Made by a program: the position numbers and the translations under genes | The notes under the pieces: model-generated | The model's input: only the letters and a program-made list of their open reading frames with translations | Database searches by the model: none | Told to the model about the DNA's origin: nothing | In this document: piece by piece, positions 37,918 to 46,904 of the stretch | How the letters are laid out: every line of letters begins with the position of its first letter | Numbering within the stretch: the first letter of the stretch is position 1 | Assembly (NCBI RefSeq): GCF_902459725.1 | Contig: NZ_CABPSH010000012.1 | Span: forward strand, 89,554 to 153,553 | Source: Pandoraea eparura | GTDB lineage: Bacteria > Pseudomonadota > Gammaproteobacteria > Burkholderiales > Burkholderiaceae | Length of the DNA: 64,000 bases | Reading direction: 5' to 3'

Positions 37918-38097
37918 GTTGCCGTCATCGAAAACGAGTTCGGCGAAGCGGCCACCAGTCTAGCCGTATTGATTCATGCATTATTTTCACCACGTTAAAG
38001 GTCCGCTTTTTATGTGCACAAGTGCCCCGTTACCGTGCTGTCCGGCTTTCTCGGCCAGGGCAAGACCACGCTCCTGAATCACGTTCTGAATTGGTGG
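37918..38097 (+). pseudogene. COG0523 (CobW/ZigA) GTPase remnants
   Basis: Two fragments of a zinc-related G3E GTPase lie in different frames: VAVIENEFGE at 37918-37947 and CPVTVLSGFLGQGKTTLLNHVLN from about 38023, the latter holding the Walker A P-loop. In an intact gene the P-loop fragment comes first, so the order is reversed. They must be debris of one or two deleted genes. Intact Zur-controlled COG0523 genes commonly accompany znu operons. Confidence 0.7.
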
Positions 38098-38113
38098 CTT
38101 GTGAGGTGTTCCC

Positions 38114-38503
38114 ATGCAACTGACTGCTAAACAACAACGGGTTCTCGCCACGCTCCAGCAGGCCGGCAGCCCGCTCAGTGCCTACGCACTGCTGGATCGG
38201 CTGCGGGATACGGGCTTCAGCGCGCCGGTGCAGGTCTACCGGGCCTTGGAGCGCCTTGCCGAGCAGGGGCTGGTTCATCGGCTGGAGAGTCTGAACGCAT
38301 ACGTGTCGTGTTGCCATTCCGGTGGTTGTCGGCACGGCCTCAAGGCATTCGCCATTTGCGACAACTGCGGGCATGTCGATGAGTTCGCCGACAACAGCCT
38401 GGAGCGCTACCTCGGTTGCTGGATGAAGGACAACGCTTTCTCGCTGCGCAGCTCGACCATCGAGCTGCACGGCAACTGCGCGGCTTGCGTCGAGCCGCAG
38501 TGA
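38114..38503 (+). CDS. zur: Fur-family zinc uptake regulator Zur
   Basis: The product has 129 residues. The winged helix is QQRVLATLQQAGSPLSAYALLDRLRDTGFSAPVQVYRALERLAEQGLVHRLES. The structural zinc site is CDNCGHVDEF plus a C-terminal CAACVE, and the regulatory metal site includes HSGGCRHG. GAGGTG precedes the ATG. Being beside the zinc importer with its Zur box makes the Zur call strong. Confidence 0.9.
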   Translation: MQLTAKQQRVLATLQQAGSPLSAYALLDRLRDTGFSAPVQVYRALERLAEQGLVHRLESLNAYVSCCHSGGCRHGLKAFAICDNCGHVDEFADNSLERYLGCWMKDNAFSLRSSTIELHGNCAACVEPQ

Positions 38504-38536
38504 CATCAATGCCGAGCCGCTGACCCACGAACCCGC

Positions 38537-38779
38537 GAGAACGCGATTCGCCCATTCGTGGTGGGGCGCCGTGCGTGGCTGTTCGCGGATACGACCGGCG
38601 GTGCGAAAGCAAGCGCCAATCTCTATTCGCTCGTCGAGACGTGCAAGGCCAACGGCGTCAACGCCTACCGCTATCTGACCGAGTTGTTCAAAGCGCTGCC
38701 TCATGCACGCAGCGCCGATGATTACGAGGCCTTGTTGCCGTGGAAGCTGGGCCGGCGCACGGACACCACCGCGGCCTAA
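38537..38779 (+). pseudogene. IS66-family transposase C-terminal fragment
   Basis: The frame reads ENAIRPFVVGRRAWLFADTTGG, then ASANLYSLVETCKANG and ALLPWKLGRRTD: the last part of IS66 TnpC with the DDE-domain Glu helix. The N-terminal three quarters and the tnpA/tnpB genes are absent. It marks the left side of the rearranged region. Confidence 0.85.
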
Positions 38780-39228
38780 TTCGCGTCAACGCGCAAGGGC
38801 GTGGTCGATCGACCGCTTACGCTTTTTGTAACATCAGCGGCGTTTTCGACGGAGCCGTCGGCGATTGCGGCACAGCAACGTTGCCAACCGCCCAAGGGGT
38901 TTGCGGCAGCGGTAGATCATCCAGTTGGCGGACGCAAAGTAGGGTGCTCGCAGCCATCCCATAGCAACAATAAAATCAATAACTTATCAATTTGCGAACG
39001 GCATAGACACCCTAATTTTTGTCCATCAATGCGGACACAATTTGAGTGCGTTTCTGTGGCGCGACAGAAAATAGATGCAAAACGGTTGCGGACTCTACCG
39101 TGGACAGAATGTGGGTCCAATTCTGCGAGCCGAGTCAGGTAATCATATCTGGTGTGGATCGATGCTGGGCCGGCCAGCCTTTTGTAGACATCTTCGAGCC
39201 ATAATTTGTGGCAACCGAGGAGGTCAGT

Positions 39229-39330
39229 ATGAGCGGCAAGCGGTACACAGACGAGTCAAGATTGAGGCAGTCAAGCAAGTCACTGAGCGCGCTCATTCGG
39301 TAGTGGGTGTGGCGCAGAGGTTGGCGTACT
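39229..39330 (+). pseudogene. IS3-family OrfA fragment with frameshift
   Basis: ATG 39229 starts MSGKRYTDE, then shifts frame at about 39256 to KIEAVKQVTERAHSVVGVAQRLA: the helix-turn-helix start of an IS3-type OrfA. The rest is missing. The remaining bases between 38780 and 39398 hold no other recognisable gene. Confidence 0.75.
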
Positions 39331-39398
39331 GGCATTCGAAGGCTACATCGTATTTTGAACCCGATGCGCGCAATGCGTTGAAGTGAGAGGTCTTTTAT

Positions 39399-41774
39399 TT
39401 ATGAGTGTCGATCGCCATCAACCAGATTCCCGAGCGGTCCCAGAGCGTGAGCGCGCTTGAAGAAGTACAGTTTCAACTCATCGAGAACAAAGGTCGCTAC
39501 CAGAACCACACCCATTAGCCCGCACAGCACAGTAGCAGGAATAGGCGCCGCTAGTAGACCGAAGTAGGCCATGATCGTTGCGATGACGGCATTCCCGATC
39601 GTTGCCAAAGCGACATATCGGCTTGGTGCAAATGACCAAAACCGTCCTCGTACGCGCGTCAGGTAGATCGTTGTTTGCGCCGAATATATCAGATACACGA
39701 ATACCAGCGTCTGTATCTGGGCAACGGAGAGGGCCAACGCGTCTCGTGCGATCCACACGATGGCAAATCCCAATAGCAGCCAACCAGCCGCAAAAATAGC
39801 CGCGATCCTGCTGATATCTTTGATGTTCCATTTCTCCGGCGTGGGCGAAACCCAAGCGCGGTCGGTGGCGAGCGTAATGGTGACGATGTCGTTCAAGACC
39901 ACCAGCACGGCGATCAGCAATAGCGAAGTCACAAAGAAGCCGCTGGCGATATAGCCGATGACGAGCAAGGCAGCCAGTTCGATCGTCCTGGCGATCTTGG
40001 TGATGGTCCAGGTCAGCATGCGACGGTAGACGCGCCGGCCGCTGTGGATGACGGCGATCATGTCCGCGAGTCCGGGGTGCATCAGGACGACCTGGGCGGA
40101 TGCCTTGGCAACGTCGGTCGCGCTGCTCACCGCGATGCCGACCTCAGCTTGCTTAAGCGCCGGCGCGTCGTTGACCCCATCCCCCGTCATGCCGACGACG
40201 TGACCGGCGTGCTGGAGCACCTGCACCAGGCGGAACTTGTCCTGCGGGTAGCAGTGGGCGAAGCCATCATAGCGTAGCGGGTCCGTCAATTCCGTCCTCG
40301 CGTCGCCGAAGCGATCACCGATTCCGACCTGGCGGCCAACGGTACGGGCGGTTGCCAGCATGTCCCCGCTGACCATGAGTACGCGAATGCCCAGCCCTTG
40401 CAACGCCTTGATCAAGGCAGGTGCATCCTCGCGCAGCGTATCGGCCAATGCCACCAAGCCGCGAATGGTCAGACGATCTTCCGGCCCGACCGCCACGGCC
40501 AGGACGCGCGCGCCGGTCGCGGCCAGTTTCTCTACACGATCGAGGAGCCCCGCGAGGGGCTGCGCGAGGTCTTGCACGGCAGCCGGCGATCCGAGAACCA
40601 CCCGGATAGATTGGCCGTCACGATTGACATAAGCCTCGGAGCGCTTTGTCGCCGGGTTGAAAGGAACGAGCCGCTGGCGATCGAGCGTGGGCACCGACCT
40701 CTGCCTCAGGGCGCCCAGGACCGCCAATTCCAGAGGACCCTGGGACGCTTCATCGCAGGCGGCAGCGGCCCAGGCCAGCACGTCGTTTTCGGACTCGGCC
40801 GCGACGGGAACGATGGCCGTGACGACCTGCCGGTTGTGCGTGAGCGTGCCGGTCTTGTCAATGCACAGCACATCCATCGTTGCCGCTTCTTGAACAGCGG
40901 AAAGTCCTGTAACCAAGATGCCGTTGCGCGCGAGTGATCGGGCTTCGACGGCATTGGCTACGGTGAACGCCGCCGGCATCGTCACTGGAACGGTGGCGAT
41001 CACGAGCACAAGCAGGAAGGGAATCAGCGTGAGCAGATCAGCTCCGCCCCAGAGCGCGAAAGCGACCAGCAACGCCGCCAGCACGGCGTCGATGGTGACG
41101 AGATGGCGCACGACGGCAAAGAGAAGCTGATCCAGGTGGCCTACGGCCCGTGCGGAACGCACGAGTTCGGCGGTCCGGCCGAAATAGCTTTGGGTTCCCG
41201 TCGCCGTCACGGTGGCCGTCGCTTGCCCGCCACGAACGGTGGATGCGGAATAAATCACCTCACCAGCACGGCACGTCACGACGGCCGATTCGCCGGTCAG
41301 TACAGCTTGATCGACGTCTATCGTTCCGTCGTCGACCGTGCAATCGGCGGGAACCAGATCGCCCGGTCCGATGTGAATTTGATCTCCGGGGACCAGTTCC
41401 CGTGCAGGCACCAGTCGCCACGTTCCGTCGCGGCGCACGCTGGCGCCAACGCGCAGGCGACCGCGCAGAAGATCAAGAACGCTTTGTGCCCGCCGCTCCT
41501 GGACGCCGCCTACTGCGGCGCTGAACAGCAGCCAGAGGCCGATCATGATCGGCTCATTGACCTTGCCCAGGACGAGTTCGAAGATCAACGCAACTTCAAG
41601 CATCCAGGGAATGGGCCCCCAGAGTCGCTTGAGAATGCCGCGCAGCAAACTGACGGGCTTTTCCGGAATCTCGTTGAAGCCGTATTCCCGCAGCCGGACG
41701 CGGGCCTGATCCTCCGATAGCCCAGCGCTTGGCTCTTCGTTGTGCGCCACCGGGAGCGGTTGTGCGTTGGTCAT
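39399..41774 (-). CDS. P3A-type (plasma-membrane proton-efflux) P-type ATPase
   Basis: The product has 791 residues. It lacks metal-binding N-terminal domains and has the H+-ATPase layout: TGES at 160-163, phosphorylation site DKTGTLT with Asp306, TGDGVNDAPALKQAEVGIA hinge, and about ten helices. It uses ATP to expel protons. It is the last gene of a same-strand group with a broken EamA gene, YkvA, an MFS transporter and ChrB. Beside a fluoride island, where HF brings protons into the cell, proton extrusion is a sensible role (inference). Confidence 0.85.
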   Translation of the reverse strand: MTNAQPLPVAHNEEPSAGLSEDQARVRLREYGFNEIPEKPVSLLRGILKRLWGPIPWMLEVALIFELVLGKVNEPIMIGLWLLFSAAVGGVQERRAQSVLDLLRGRLRVGASVRRDGTWRLVPARELVPGDQIHIGPGDLVPADCTVDDGTIDVDQAVLTGESAVVTCRAGEVIYSASTVRGGQATATVTATGTQSYFGRTAELVRSARAVGHLDQLLFAVVRHLVTIDAVLAALLVAFALWGGADLLTLIPFLLVLVIATVPVTMPAAFTVANAVEARSLARNGILVTGLSAVQEAATMDVLCIDKTGTLTHNRQVVTAIVPVAAESENDVLAWAAAACDEASQGPLELAVLGALRQRSVPTLDRQRLVPFNPATKRSEAYVNRDGQSIRVVLGSPAAVQDLAQPLAGLLDRVEKLAATGARVLAVAVGPEDRLTIRGLVALADTLREDAPALIKALQGLGIRVLMVSGDMLATARTVGRQVGIGDRFGDARTELTDPLRYDGFAHCYPQDKFRLVQVLQHAGHVVGMTGDGVNDAPALKQAEVGIAVSSATDVAKASAQVVLMHPGLADMIAVIHSGRRVYRRMLTWTITKIARTIELAALLVIGYIASGFFVTSLLLIAVLVVLNDIVTITLATDRAWVSPTPEKWNIKDISRIAAIFAAGWLLLGFAIVWIARDALALSVAQIQTLVFVYLIYSAQTTIYLTRVRGRFWSFAPSRYVALATIGNAVIATIMAYFGLLAAPIPATVLCGLMGVVLVATFVLDELKLYFFKRAHALGPLGNLVDGDRHS

Positions 41775-41786
41775 GATGTATTACTC

Positions 41787-42053
41787 CTATGTCCCAACCG
41801 GCCAGGCCAGCACCAGAATGCCAGCCACACCCAGGGCGGCTCCTGCCGCAAGGCGTAGCGTGAGCGGTTCACCCAGGAACACCATCGCCAGGACGATGGC
41901 GAAAACGACGCTGAGCTTATCGATCGGCGCGACCATCGATGCTGGCGCCATCCGCAAGGCGCGGTAATAGAACAGCCACGACAGCCTCGTCGCCACGCCG
42001 GATAGTAGAAGGAATAACATGGGCCACAGTTCTGCGCCGCGCGGCCAGATCAA
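41787..42053 (-). pseudogene. Truncated EamA/DMT-family transporter
   Basis: Only the C-terminal half of a small EamA protein is left: SGVATRLSWLFYYRALRMAPASMVAPIDKLSVVFAIVL, GEPLTLRLAAGAALGVAGILVLAWPVG, about three helices. No in-frame ATG gives the expected N-terminal half; an ATG at 42060 is out of frame. I read it as a deletion remnant. Confidence 0.7.
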
Positions 42054-42065
42054 TGCTCATGACAT

Positions 42066-42437
42066 TCAGATGAACAGTCTGACCAAGAGCGCAATACCAG
42101 CGCCCCACATGGCAACGACCACGCCAGCTGCCAAGCGACTGGCTGGCCATTCGGTGGATTTGGCCGCGGCTTCTCTATGTTCCTCCATCACATCGGGCGG
42201 GATGATCCGGACAACCAGCAGGATGCCGAGTGGCACGATTACCAGATCATCCAGGTAGCCGAGCACCGGAACGAAATCCGGGATCAAGTCGATGGGCGAC
42301 ACCGCATAGGCGGCTACGACCAGTGCAAGCGCCTTGGCGAACCACGGCGTGCGCAGGTCGCGCGCGGCAAACCATACGGCATGCACGTCGCGTTTAATCG
42401 TGCGCGCCCATTTCTTGGCGTTTGAGATTAGTGTCAT
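42066..42437 (-). CDS. YkvA (DUF1232) membrane protein
   Basis: The product has 123 residues. It carries the DUF1232 core YAVSPIDLIPDFVPVLGYLDDLVIVPLGILLVVRIIP within two to three hydrophobic segments. Function unknown. It sits between the MFS gene (20 bases) and the EamA fragment. Confidence 0.85.
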   Translation of the reverse strand: MTLISNAKKWARTIKRDVHAVWFAARDLRTPWFAKALALVVAAYAVSPIDLIPDFVPVLGYLDDLVIVPLGILLVVRIIPPDVMEEHREAAAKSTEWPASRLAAGVVVAMWGAGIALLVRLFI

Positions 42438-42456
42438 AGCGGGCCGCCTCAATACG

Positions 42457-43716
42457 CTAATCGTTCCCGACGCGGAGCAAGGCCAGCGTCCCGGCTGCCA
42501 TCAGCAACGCCGCCAGGCCAAAACCGAGGGTCGGTGAAACCGAGGACCACAGCACGCCAACTGTGGCGCTGGAGATGAACTTGGCCGTGCCGTTGACCGT
42601 ACCCAGAGCGCCGTAACTCATCACCAGCGTGTCGGCCTGCACCATTTCCGCCGTCACCGTGGATTCCAGCGCTTCCTCGACGGTCACGTACAAGCCAGCG
42701 ACAAAAAAGATGGCAGCGAGCAGCGGTACGCTGTCCACCGAAAGCCAGAAGGCGAGTGCTGTCAGGGCGGCCGTTAGGGCGCCCAGCACATACCCGACAA
42801 CTAGCATGGGCACGTGCCCTACCTGATCTGCCATCGCGCCGACCGGGTAGGACAGAACGACCTGCACCACGTTGCGCCAGACATAGAGCAGGCCGGCGAC
42901 CTGGGCGGCCTTCAGGACACCCAGCGATGGCGTGAGCAAGGTGGTCGCGGCCAGGATCAGCAGCGAGTGAGAGAAATCGCCGATGCCGAACAGGCCGACC
43001 GCGCCGAGATAGCGCTTGAAGCGCGCAGGTAGACTGCGCAACGAGCTGAAGAACTTGAGCGCCGGATTCGGCGAGTGCTGCGGGTCCTGGACCAGAGTCA
43101 GGAACGCAACGACGGCCAGCACGCCAGGGATCACCGACAGCCACAGCACCAACCGGAATGGGTTGGCCGCGCCGTCCAAATGGAGCCCCTCCGCCCAGCC
43201 CAGCAAGGTGACCCCCAACAACGGGCCAAGGACCGCACCGATGGTGTCGGCTGCGCGATGGAAGCCGAAGGCCCGGCCCTTGGTTTCCGGCGTGACTGAC
43301 TGAACAACGATCGCATCACGCAGAGGGCCGCGCAGCCCCTTGCCGAACCAGGACACGATCCGCCCCAGCAGCAACAGGGGCCAGCCAGCCGCCAGTGCGA
43401 TCAGCACCTGTCCGACCGGTGTCAGCCCGTAACCCACCAGTACCAACAGCTTGCGGTGCCCGAGCTTGTCGGCGACGTAGCCCGCCACCATCTTGGTGAA
43501 GGCGGCAATGGCATCAGCAATGCCTTCGATGAGACCCAGCACAGCGGCCGGGATGCCGAGCACCGCCAAAAAGCCAGGCAGGATGACGGTGGTAGTTTCG
43601 TAGCAGAAATCCCCCATTGAACTCGTGATTCCCGCACCCACAACCGTGCGGTTGAGCCAGCCTTTGGGCGCCTCTGCCGGTGGGGCGGCTTCGGTGGTGA
43701 TGTTCTTTTTAGTCAT
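42457..43716 (-). CDS. Major facilitator superfamily transporter (ChrB-associated)
   Basis: The product has 419 residues from ATG 43716, behind a GAAAGAGAT site. Twelve helices with GADFCYET-like start (GDFCYETTTVILPGFLAVLG), GYVADKLGHRKLLVLVGYGLTPVGQ (motif A) and GRIVSWFGKGLRGPLRDAIV. This MFS type frequently neighbours chrB genes. The substrate is unknown; metal or oxyanion efflux is possible. Confidence 0.85.
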   Translation of the reverse strand: MTKKNITTEAAPPAEAPKGWLNRTVVGAGITSSMGDFCYETTTVILPGFLAVLGIPAAVLGLIEGIADAIAAFTKMVAGYVADKLGHRKLLVLVGYGLTPVGQVLIALAAGWPLLLLGRIVSWFGKGLRGPLRDAIVVQSVTPETKGRAFGFHRAADTIGAVLGPLLGVTLLGWAEGLHLDGAANPFRLVLWLSVIPGVLAVVAFLTLVQDPQHSPNPALKFFSSLRSLPARFKRYLGAVGLFGIGDFSHSLLILAATTLLTPSLGVLKAAQVAGLLYVWRNVVQVVLSYPVGAMADQVGHVPMLVVGYVLGALTAALTALAFWLSVDSVPLLAAIFFVAGLYVTVEEALESTVTAEMVQADTLVMSYGALGTVNGTAKFISSATVGVLWSSVSPTLGFGLAALLMAAGTLALLRVGND

Positions 43717-43855
43717 TTCGATATCTCTTTCTGCCGTTGCTCGTAGGTAGACGCGTTCGGCCAGCGTTGGCCGATACATGATTGCGCTCCTTGTTCATGG
43801 TCAGATCTCGAACGTGGCGAGCATGGGGTCGTGATCAGAAGCCGCATTGGTGAGG

Positions 43856-44419
43856 TCATTGCGGCTCGTTGGGTGCGCTGCGGTTTTCTTCGTGGGCTTC
43901 GTAGACGCGCTGGGCGTAGGTGTCCAGCAAGGCTTCACAGCCCTTGAGCCGTTCGGACGCCTCTGCGGCCAGCGTGGCACCGTAGAAGTCCAGCTTGGTG
44001 ATTTTTTCCAGCCAGGTCTGGAGCTTCTTCAGATCGACGTCGTTTTCTTCCAGCTCGGCGTAGGTGAAATGGCTTGCCGCCGTTTCCTTGGCGATCTCAG
44101 CCTCGAAGTCTTTGCACTTGTCGAGGAATTCAACGTACTCCTCGTCGCGATCAGCCTTGAAACGGGCGAGCACCTTGTCCGCCTGCGCGCGGTCGAGTGC
44201 CACCGTCTCCAGCAGGACCGACTCGCCTGCCATTTCGTGAATCTCGTTTTCGATGATCTTGAGTCGTCGGGTGTGGTCGTCGGTCTTGGGCAGCAAGCAG
44301 ACGCCGTTTTGCAGATAGACGGCCCCCATGCCTTTGAGCTTGCGCCACAGCGCGATGCGCTTCTTGGCCGGTTCGGGCGGGACTTTGTACGTCAGCATTA
44401 GCCAGTTCTGCGTGTTCAT
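43856..44419 (-). CDS. chrB: ChrB-domain regulatory protein
   Basis: The product has 187 residues and corresponds to the ChrB N-terminal domain: NTQNWLMLTYKVPPEPAKKRIALWRKLKGMGAVYLQNGVCLLPKTDDH, then a helical tail. The C-terminal domain of full-length chromate-resistance ChrB is absent. It heads the MFS/YkvA/ATPase group. A palindrome TGTAAC-N4-GTTACA lies 37 bases upstream, so it is probably an autoregulated sensor. No chrA gene is present. Confidence 0.85.
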   Translation of the reverse strand: MNTQNWLMLTYKVPPEPAKKRIALWRKLKGMGAVYLQNGVCLLPKTDDHTRRLKIIENEIHEMAGESVLLETVALDRAQADKVLARFKADRDEEYVEFLDKCKDFEAEIAKETAASHFTYAELEENDVDLKKLQTWLEKITKLDFYGATLAAEASERLKGCEALLDTYAQRVYEAHEENRSAPNEPQ

Positions 44420-44455
44420 TTGGACTCTGCCCATTATTCGATTGCACAATCTAAA

Positions 44456-44471
44456 TGTAACTGTCGTTACA
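44456..44471. promoter_or_regulatory. Palindromic operator upstream of chrB
   Basis: TGTAAC-TGTC-GTTACA is a perfect 6+6 dyad. It overlaps the likely promoter of the chrB-MFS-ATPase group, at 37 bases before the ATG. Confidence 0.6.
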
Positions 44472-44962
44472 CTATAGTAGCAACCTTATGAATTTATTTT
44501 CTGCATTTCTCACTTACTGTCCGGTTGAGGCATACCCTAACCGGGTGTCAGACCATGCGATGCAAAGCCATCCGAATAGAGTCGCATTGACGATTAATTG
44601 GCACGCTCGGTCACCCGCGCCAACCGACGTATCAACGATACGTTGGCCGAACCGTCGTCGGAAATACACCGCAGTCAATTCAACGACGTGCACTAGCGCC
44701 GAGACAACGGCAAGGCGGCTTTGCTGGCCTGGCTGCGCCAGCCAGGCACCAATGGAAAGCTCGTCGTGCTTTCGCGTCGGCACCTCGAAGTGCATCAAAT
44801 CGCGCTGGAAGCAAGTTGCTGTACCGGTTAGAGAATTCCCGAGTCCGGACAAGCTGGTGTTTGTGTTTTCATTCCAAAATTGAAACGTAGCCGGCTTTAA
44901 GCCAAGCGCGCGTGCCCCAAGCTCGGGCGACGAGGCGGCCCCGCTCGTACCTGCAATCTGGT
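44472..44962. other. Spacer between metal module and fluoride island, possibly decayed gene
   Basis: No intact gene. A plus-strand frame at about 44703-44815 reads DNGKAALLAWLRQPGTNGKL and LVVLSRRHLEVHQIALE, protein-like but interrupted on both sides. I do not recognise the family. It is probably junk left by the assembly of the two modules. Confidence 0.35.
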
Positions 44963-44991
44963 TTGCTGCCTTTCAGCCGGTCTGGTAGACT
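44963..44991 (+). promoter_or_regulatory. Promoter of riboswitch 1 (clcF)
   Basis: TTGCTG (44963-44968), 17-base spacer, TAGACT (44986-44991). The same TAGACT -10 box precedes the riboswitches of crcB, the MutS pair and (on the other strand, 52951-52946) enolase. Confidence 0.65.
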
Positions 44992-45005
44992 TCGACCTCG
45001 AAGCA

Positions 45006-45056
45006 CGGAGATGGCATTCCTCCGAAAACCGCCCTCGCGGGGCTGATGATGCCTGC
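45006..45056 (+). promoter_or_regulatory. Fluoride riboswitch 1, controls clcF and DUF190
   Basis: crcB-type aptamer: pseudoknot arms CGGAG and CTCCG (45006-45010, 45020-45024), P1 GGCAT/ATGCC (45013-45017, 45049-45053), hairpin GCCC/GGGC, and both conserved GATG boxes. The end GCCTGC can pair with GCGGGC at 45079-45084 around an inner TCCTG/CAGGA stem, the likely OFF structure. The clcF ATG is at 45139. Confidence 0.93.
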
Positions 45057-45138
45057 TTAATCCTGGATACAGGAGGATGCGGGCCGCCCTTGCTCCCCCT
45101 TGTCCAGGTTTTTCGTGTCTGAATAACCTGGAAATCTC

Positions 45139-46461
45139 ATGAAAATCCATAAATTGTCAGCTGCGAGAGAGCAGTTGATGATGCTGCCGTATCTCGGGCG
45201 CTGGGTTGCGTTAGCGACCATCGTCGGAGGCCTATCCGGCAGCGCTTCTGCACTTTTTCTGTGGTCGCTCGAATTGGCGACCGACACACGTCTAGCTCAC
45301 CCTTGGTTGTTGTGGCTGCTTCCCGTCGGCGGCTTCGTCGTTGGCTGGCTCTACCTGATCTTCGGGCAGAGTGTAGAGGGCGGAAACAATCTTCTCATCG
45401 ACGAGATTCATGATCCGAAGAAGGTAGTTCCTCTTCGCATGGCTCCGCTCGTGTTCTTGGGCACGGTCGCAACCCATCTTTTTGGCGGGTCTGCCGGGCG
45501 AGAGGGCACCTCTGTTCAGATGGGAGGCGCACTTGCAGATCAACTCACCCACTTTGTACGACTCGACAGCGAAGAACGCAGGGTCATACTGATGACAGGC
45601 ATCAGTGCGGGTTTCTCATCTGTTTTTGGGACTCCATTGGCGGGCGCAATATTTGGACTCGAAGTCCTGGCGGTGGGGCGGCTGAGATATGACGCTCTGT
45701 TGCCATGTTTTGTTGGCGCAATCGTAGGTGATCTGACGACCCGTGCTTGGGGTATCCAGCACACAGAGTACGTTATCGCTTCGATGCCACCGGTCAACGC
45801 AGTACACTTACTGCTCGTGATTGCGGCGGGAGCGGTATTTGGCGTGGCAGGAATGTTATTTGCCGAAGGTACGCATGCAACTTCTGCACTGTTCAAAAAG
45901 GCTTTCAAGTTTGCGCCACTGCGCCCATTTGCTGGCGGCATCCTCGTCGCGCTAACCGCGGCACTCATTGGAACGCCTCAATATCTCGGGCTTGGCATTC
46001 CCACCATTGTCGACGCCTTCCATCATCAATTGCCTTGGTACGACTTCCTTGGCAAAGCCGGCTTTACGATTCTCACTTTGGGGTCGGGATTTAAGGGCGG
46101 CGAAGTTACCCCACTCTTCTATATCGGCGCGACATTGGGCAATGCCTTGTCGCACATATTGCCGCTTGCAGCCCCAGTGCTCGCTGGCCTCGGGTTCGTT
46201 GCGGTGTTTGCAGGTGCCGCTAACACTCCTATCGCTTCAACGGTGATGGCAATCGAGATTTTTGGCCCACAAATTGGTGCCTACGCGGCCGTCGCGTGCG
46301 TAGTGAGCTATCTTTTCTCTGGGCATACGGGCATATACCGTGCGCAACGCATCGGACACGCCAAGCGAATCTCCATTCCCGAGGGGCTCAGGCTCTCTGA
46401 GATTCATGCATTCCGGCGTGATCGCGCGTCCCGACCAGATACTTCGGCCGAACGACAGTAG
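45139..46461 (+). CDS. clcF: CLC-F fluoride/proton antiporter
   Basis: The product has 440 residues. It is a CLC transporter with fluoride-subfamily features: the anion-site region reads VEGGNNLLIDEIH in place of GSGIP, and the gating glutamate sits in GSAGREGTSVQMGG (Glu122). Helix motifs GFSSVFGTPLAGAIFGLEVL and FAGAANTPIASTVMAIEIFG follow. The C-terminal Tyr-anion motif region is GSGFKGGEVTPLFYIGA. It expels F- in exchange for H+. It is the first gene after riboswitch 1. Confidence 0.93.
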   Translation: MKIHKLSAAREQLMMLPYLGRWVALATIVGGLSGSASALFLWSLELATDTRLAHPWLLWLLPVGGFVVGWLYLIFGQSVEGGNNLLIDEIHDPKKVVPLRMAPLVFLGTVATHLFGGSAGREGTSVQMGGALADQLTHFVRLDSEERRVILMTGISAGFSSVFGTPLAGAIFGLEVLAVGRLRYDALLPCFVGAIVGDLTTRAWGIQHTEYVIASMPPVNAVHLLLVIAAGAVFGVAGMLFAEGTHATSALFKKAFKFAPLRPFAGGILVALTAALIGTPQYLGLGIPTIVDAFHHQLPWYDFLGKAGFTILTLGSGFKGGEVTPLFYIGATLGNALSHILPLAAPVLAGLGFVAVFAGAANTPIASTVMAIEIFGPQIGAYAAVACVVSYLFSGHTGIYRAQRIGHAKRISIPEGLRLSEIHAFRRDRASRPDTSAERQ

Positions 46462-46501
46462 CTCCGCTAAAACTCTCAATCGCATTCGGGATTACTTCAC
46501 C

Positions 46502-46849
46502 ATGAGTAAACATTTCGCGCTCAGGCTCTATTTTCATCACTCGGCTCGCGTTCGCCCCTCTCGTTTCTGGCATAAGGTGGCCCGCCCGTCACTTGCGTCA
46601 CATCTTCTCAAAAAGGCGAGCGAAGCGGGTATTCACCAAGTCGTAATGCACCACGTGAAGGCGGGTTACCTACCCGGAGACAAGATCAGCCATGACCATT
46701 CGGACGCTCGACCCCATAGGCTGCCTCACTGCATCGAGCTGATCGACCTTGAACACAGGCTTCGCGAGTTTCTGGCCCATCACGACGAACATCTGGAAAA
46801 CGTTCGAGCTGTGTTTTTCCCTTGCGAAATTAACGCGAAGGGGACTTGA
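46502..46849 (+). CDS. DUF190 protein, copy 1
   Basis: The product has 115 residues from ATG 46502. It has the PII-like DUF190 pattern: an N-terminal strand FALRLYFHHS, the helix LLKKASEAGIHQVVMHHVKAGYLPGD, the strand LPHCIELIDLEHRLREFLAHH and LENVRAVFF at the end. DUF190 genes recur beside crcB genes in other bacteria; function unknown. It follows clcF by 40 bases, so it is under riboswitch 1. It is the most diverged of the three copies in this window. Confidence 0.75.
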   Translation: MSKHFALRLYFHHSARVRPSRFWHKVARPSLASHLLKKASEAGIHQVVMHHVKAGYLPGDKISHDHSDARPHRLPHCIELIDLEHRLREFLAHHDEHLENVRAVFFPCEINAKGT

Positions 46850-46904
46850 GCAAACCCTGGCACGCGCATGCTGACCATACGCAGGCACGCGCGTGTCACG
46901 TTAG

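Noticed and set aside
44514..44852. Minus-strand 112-codon frame before clcF
   Set aside because: No domain, no ribosome site, and it overlaps a different protein-like but interrupted plus-strand frame; both look like remnants.
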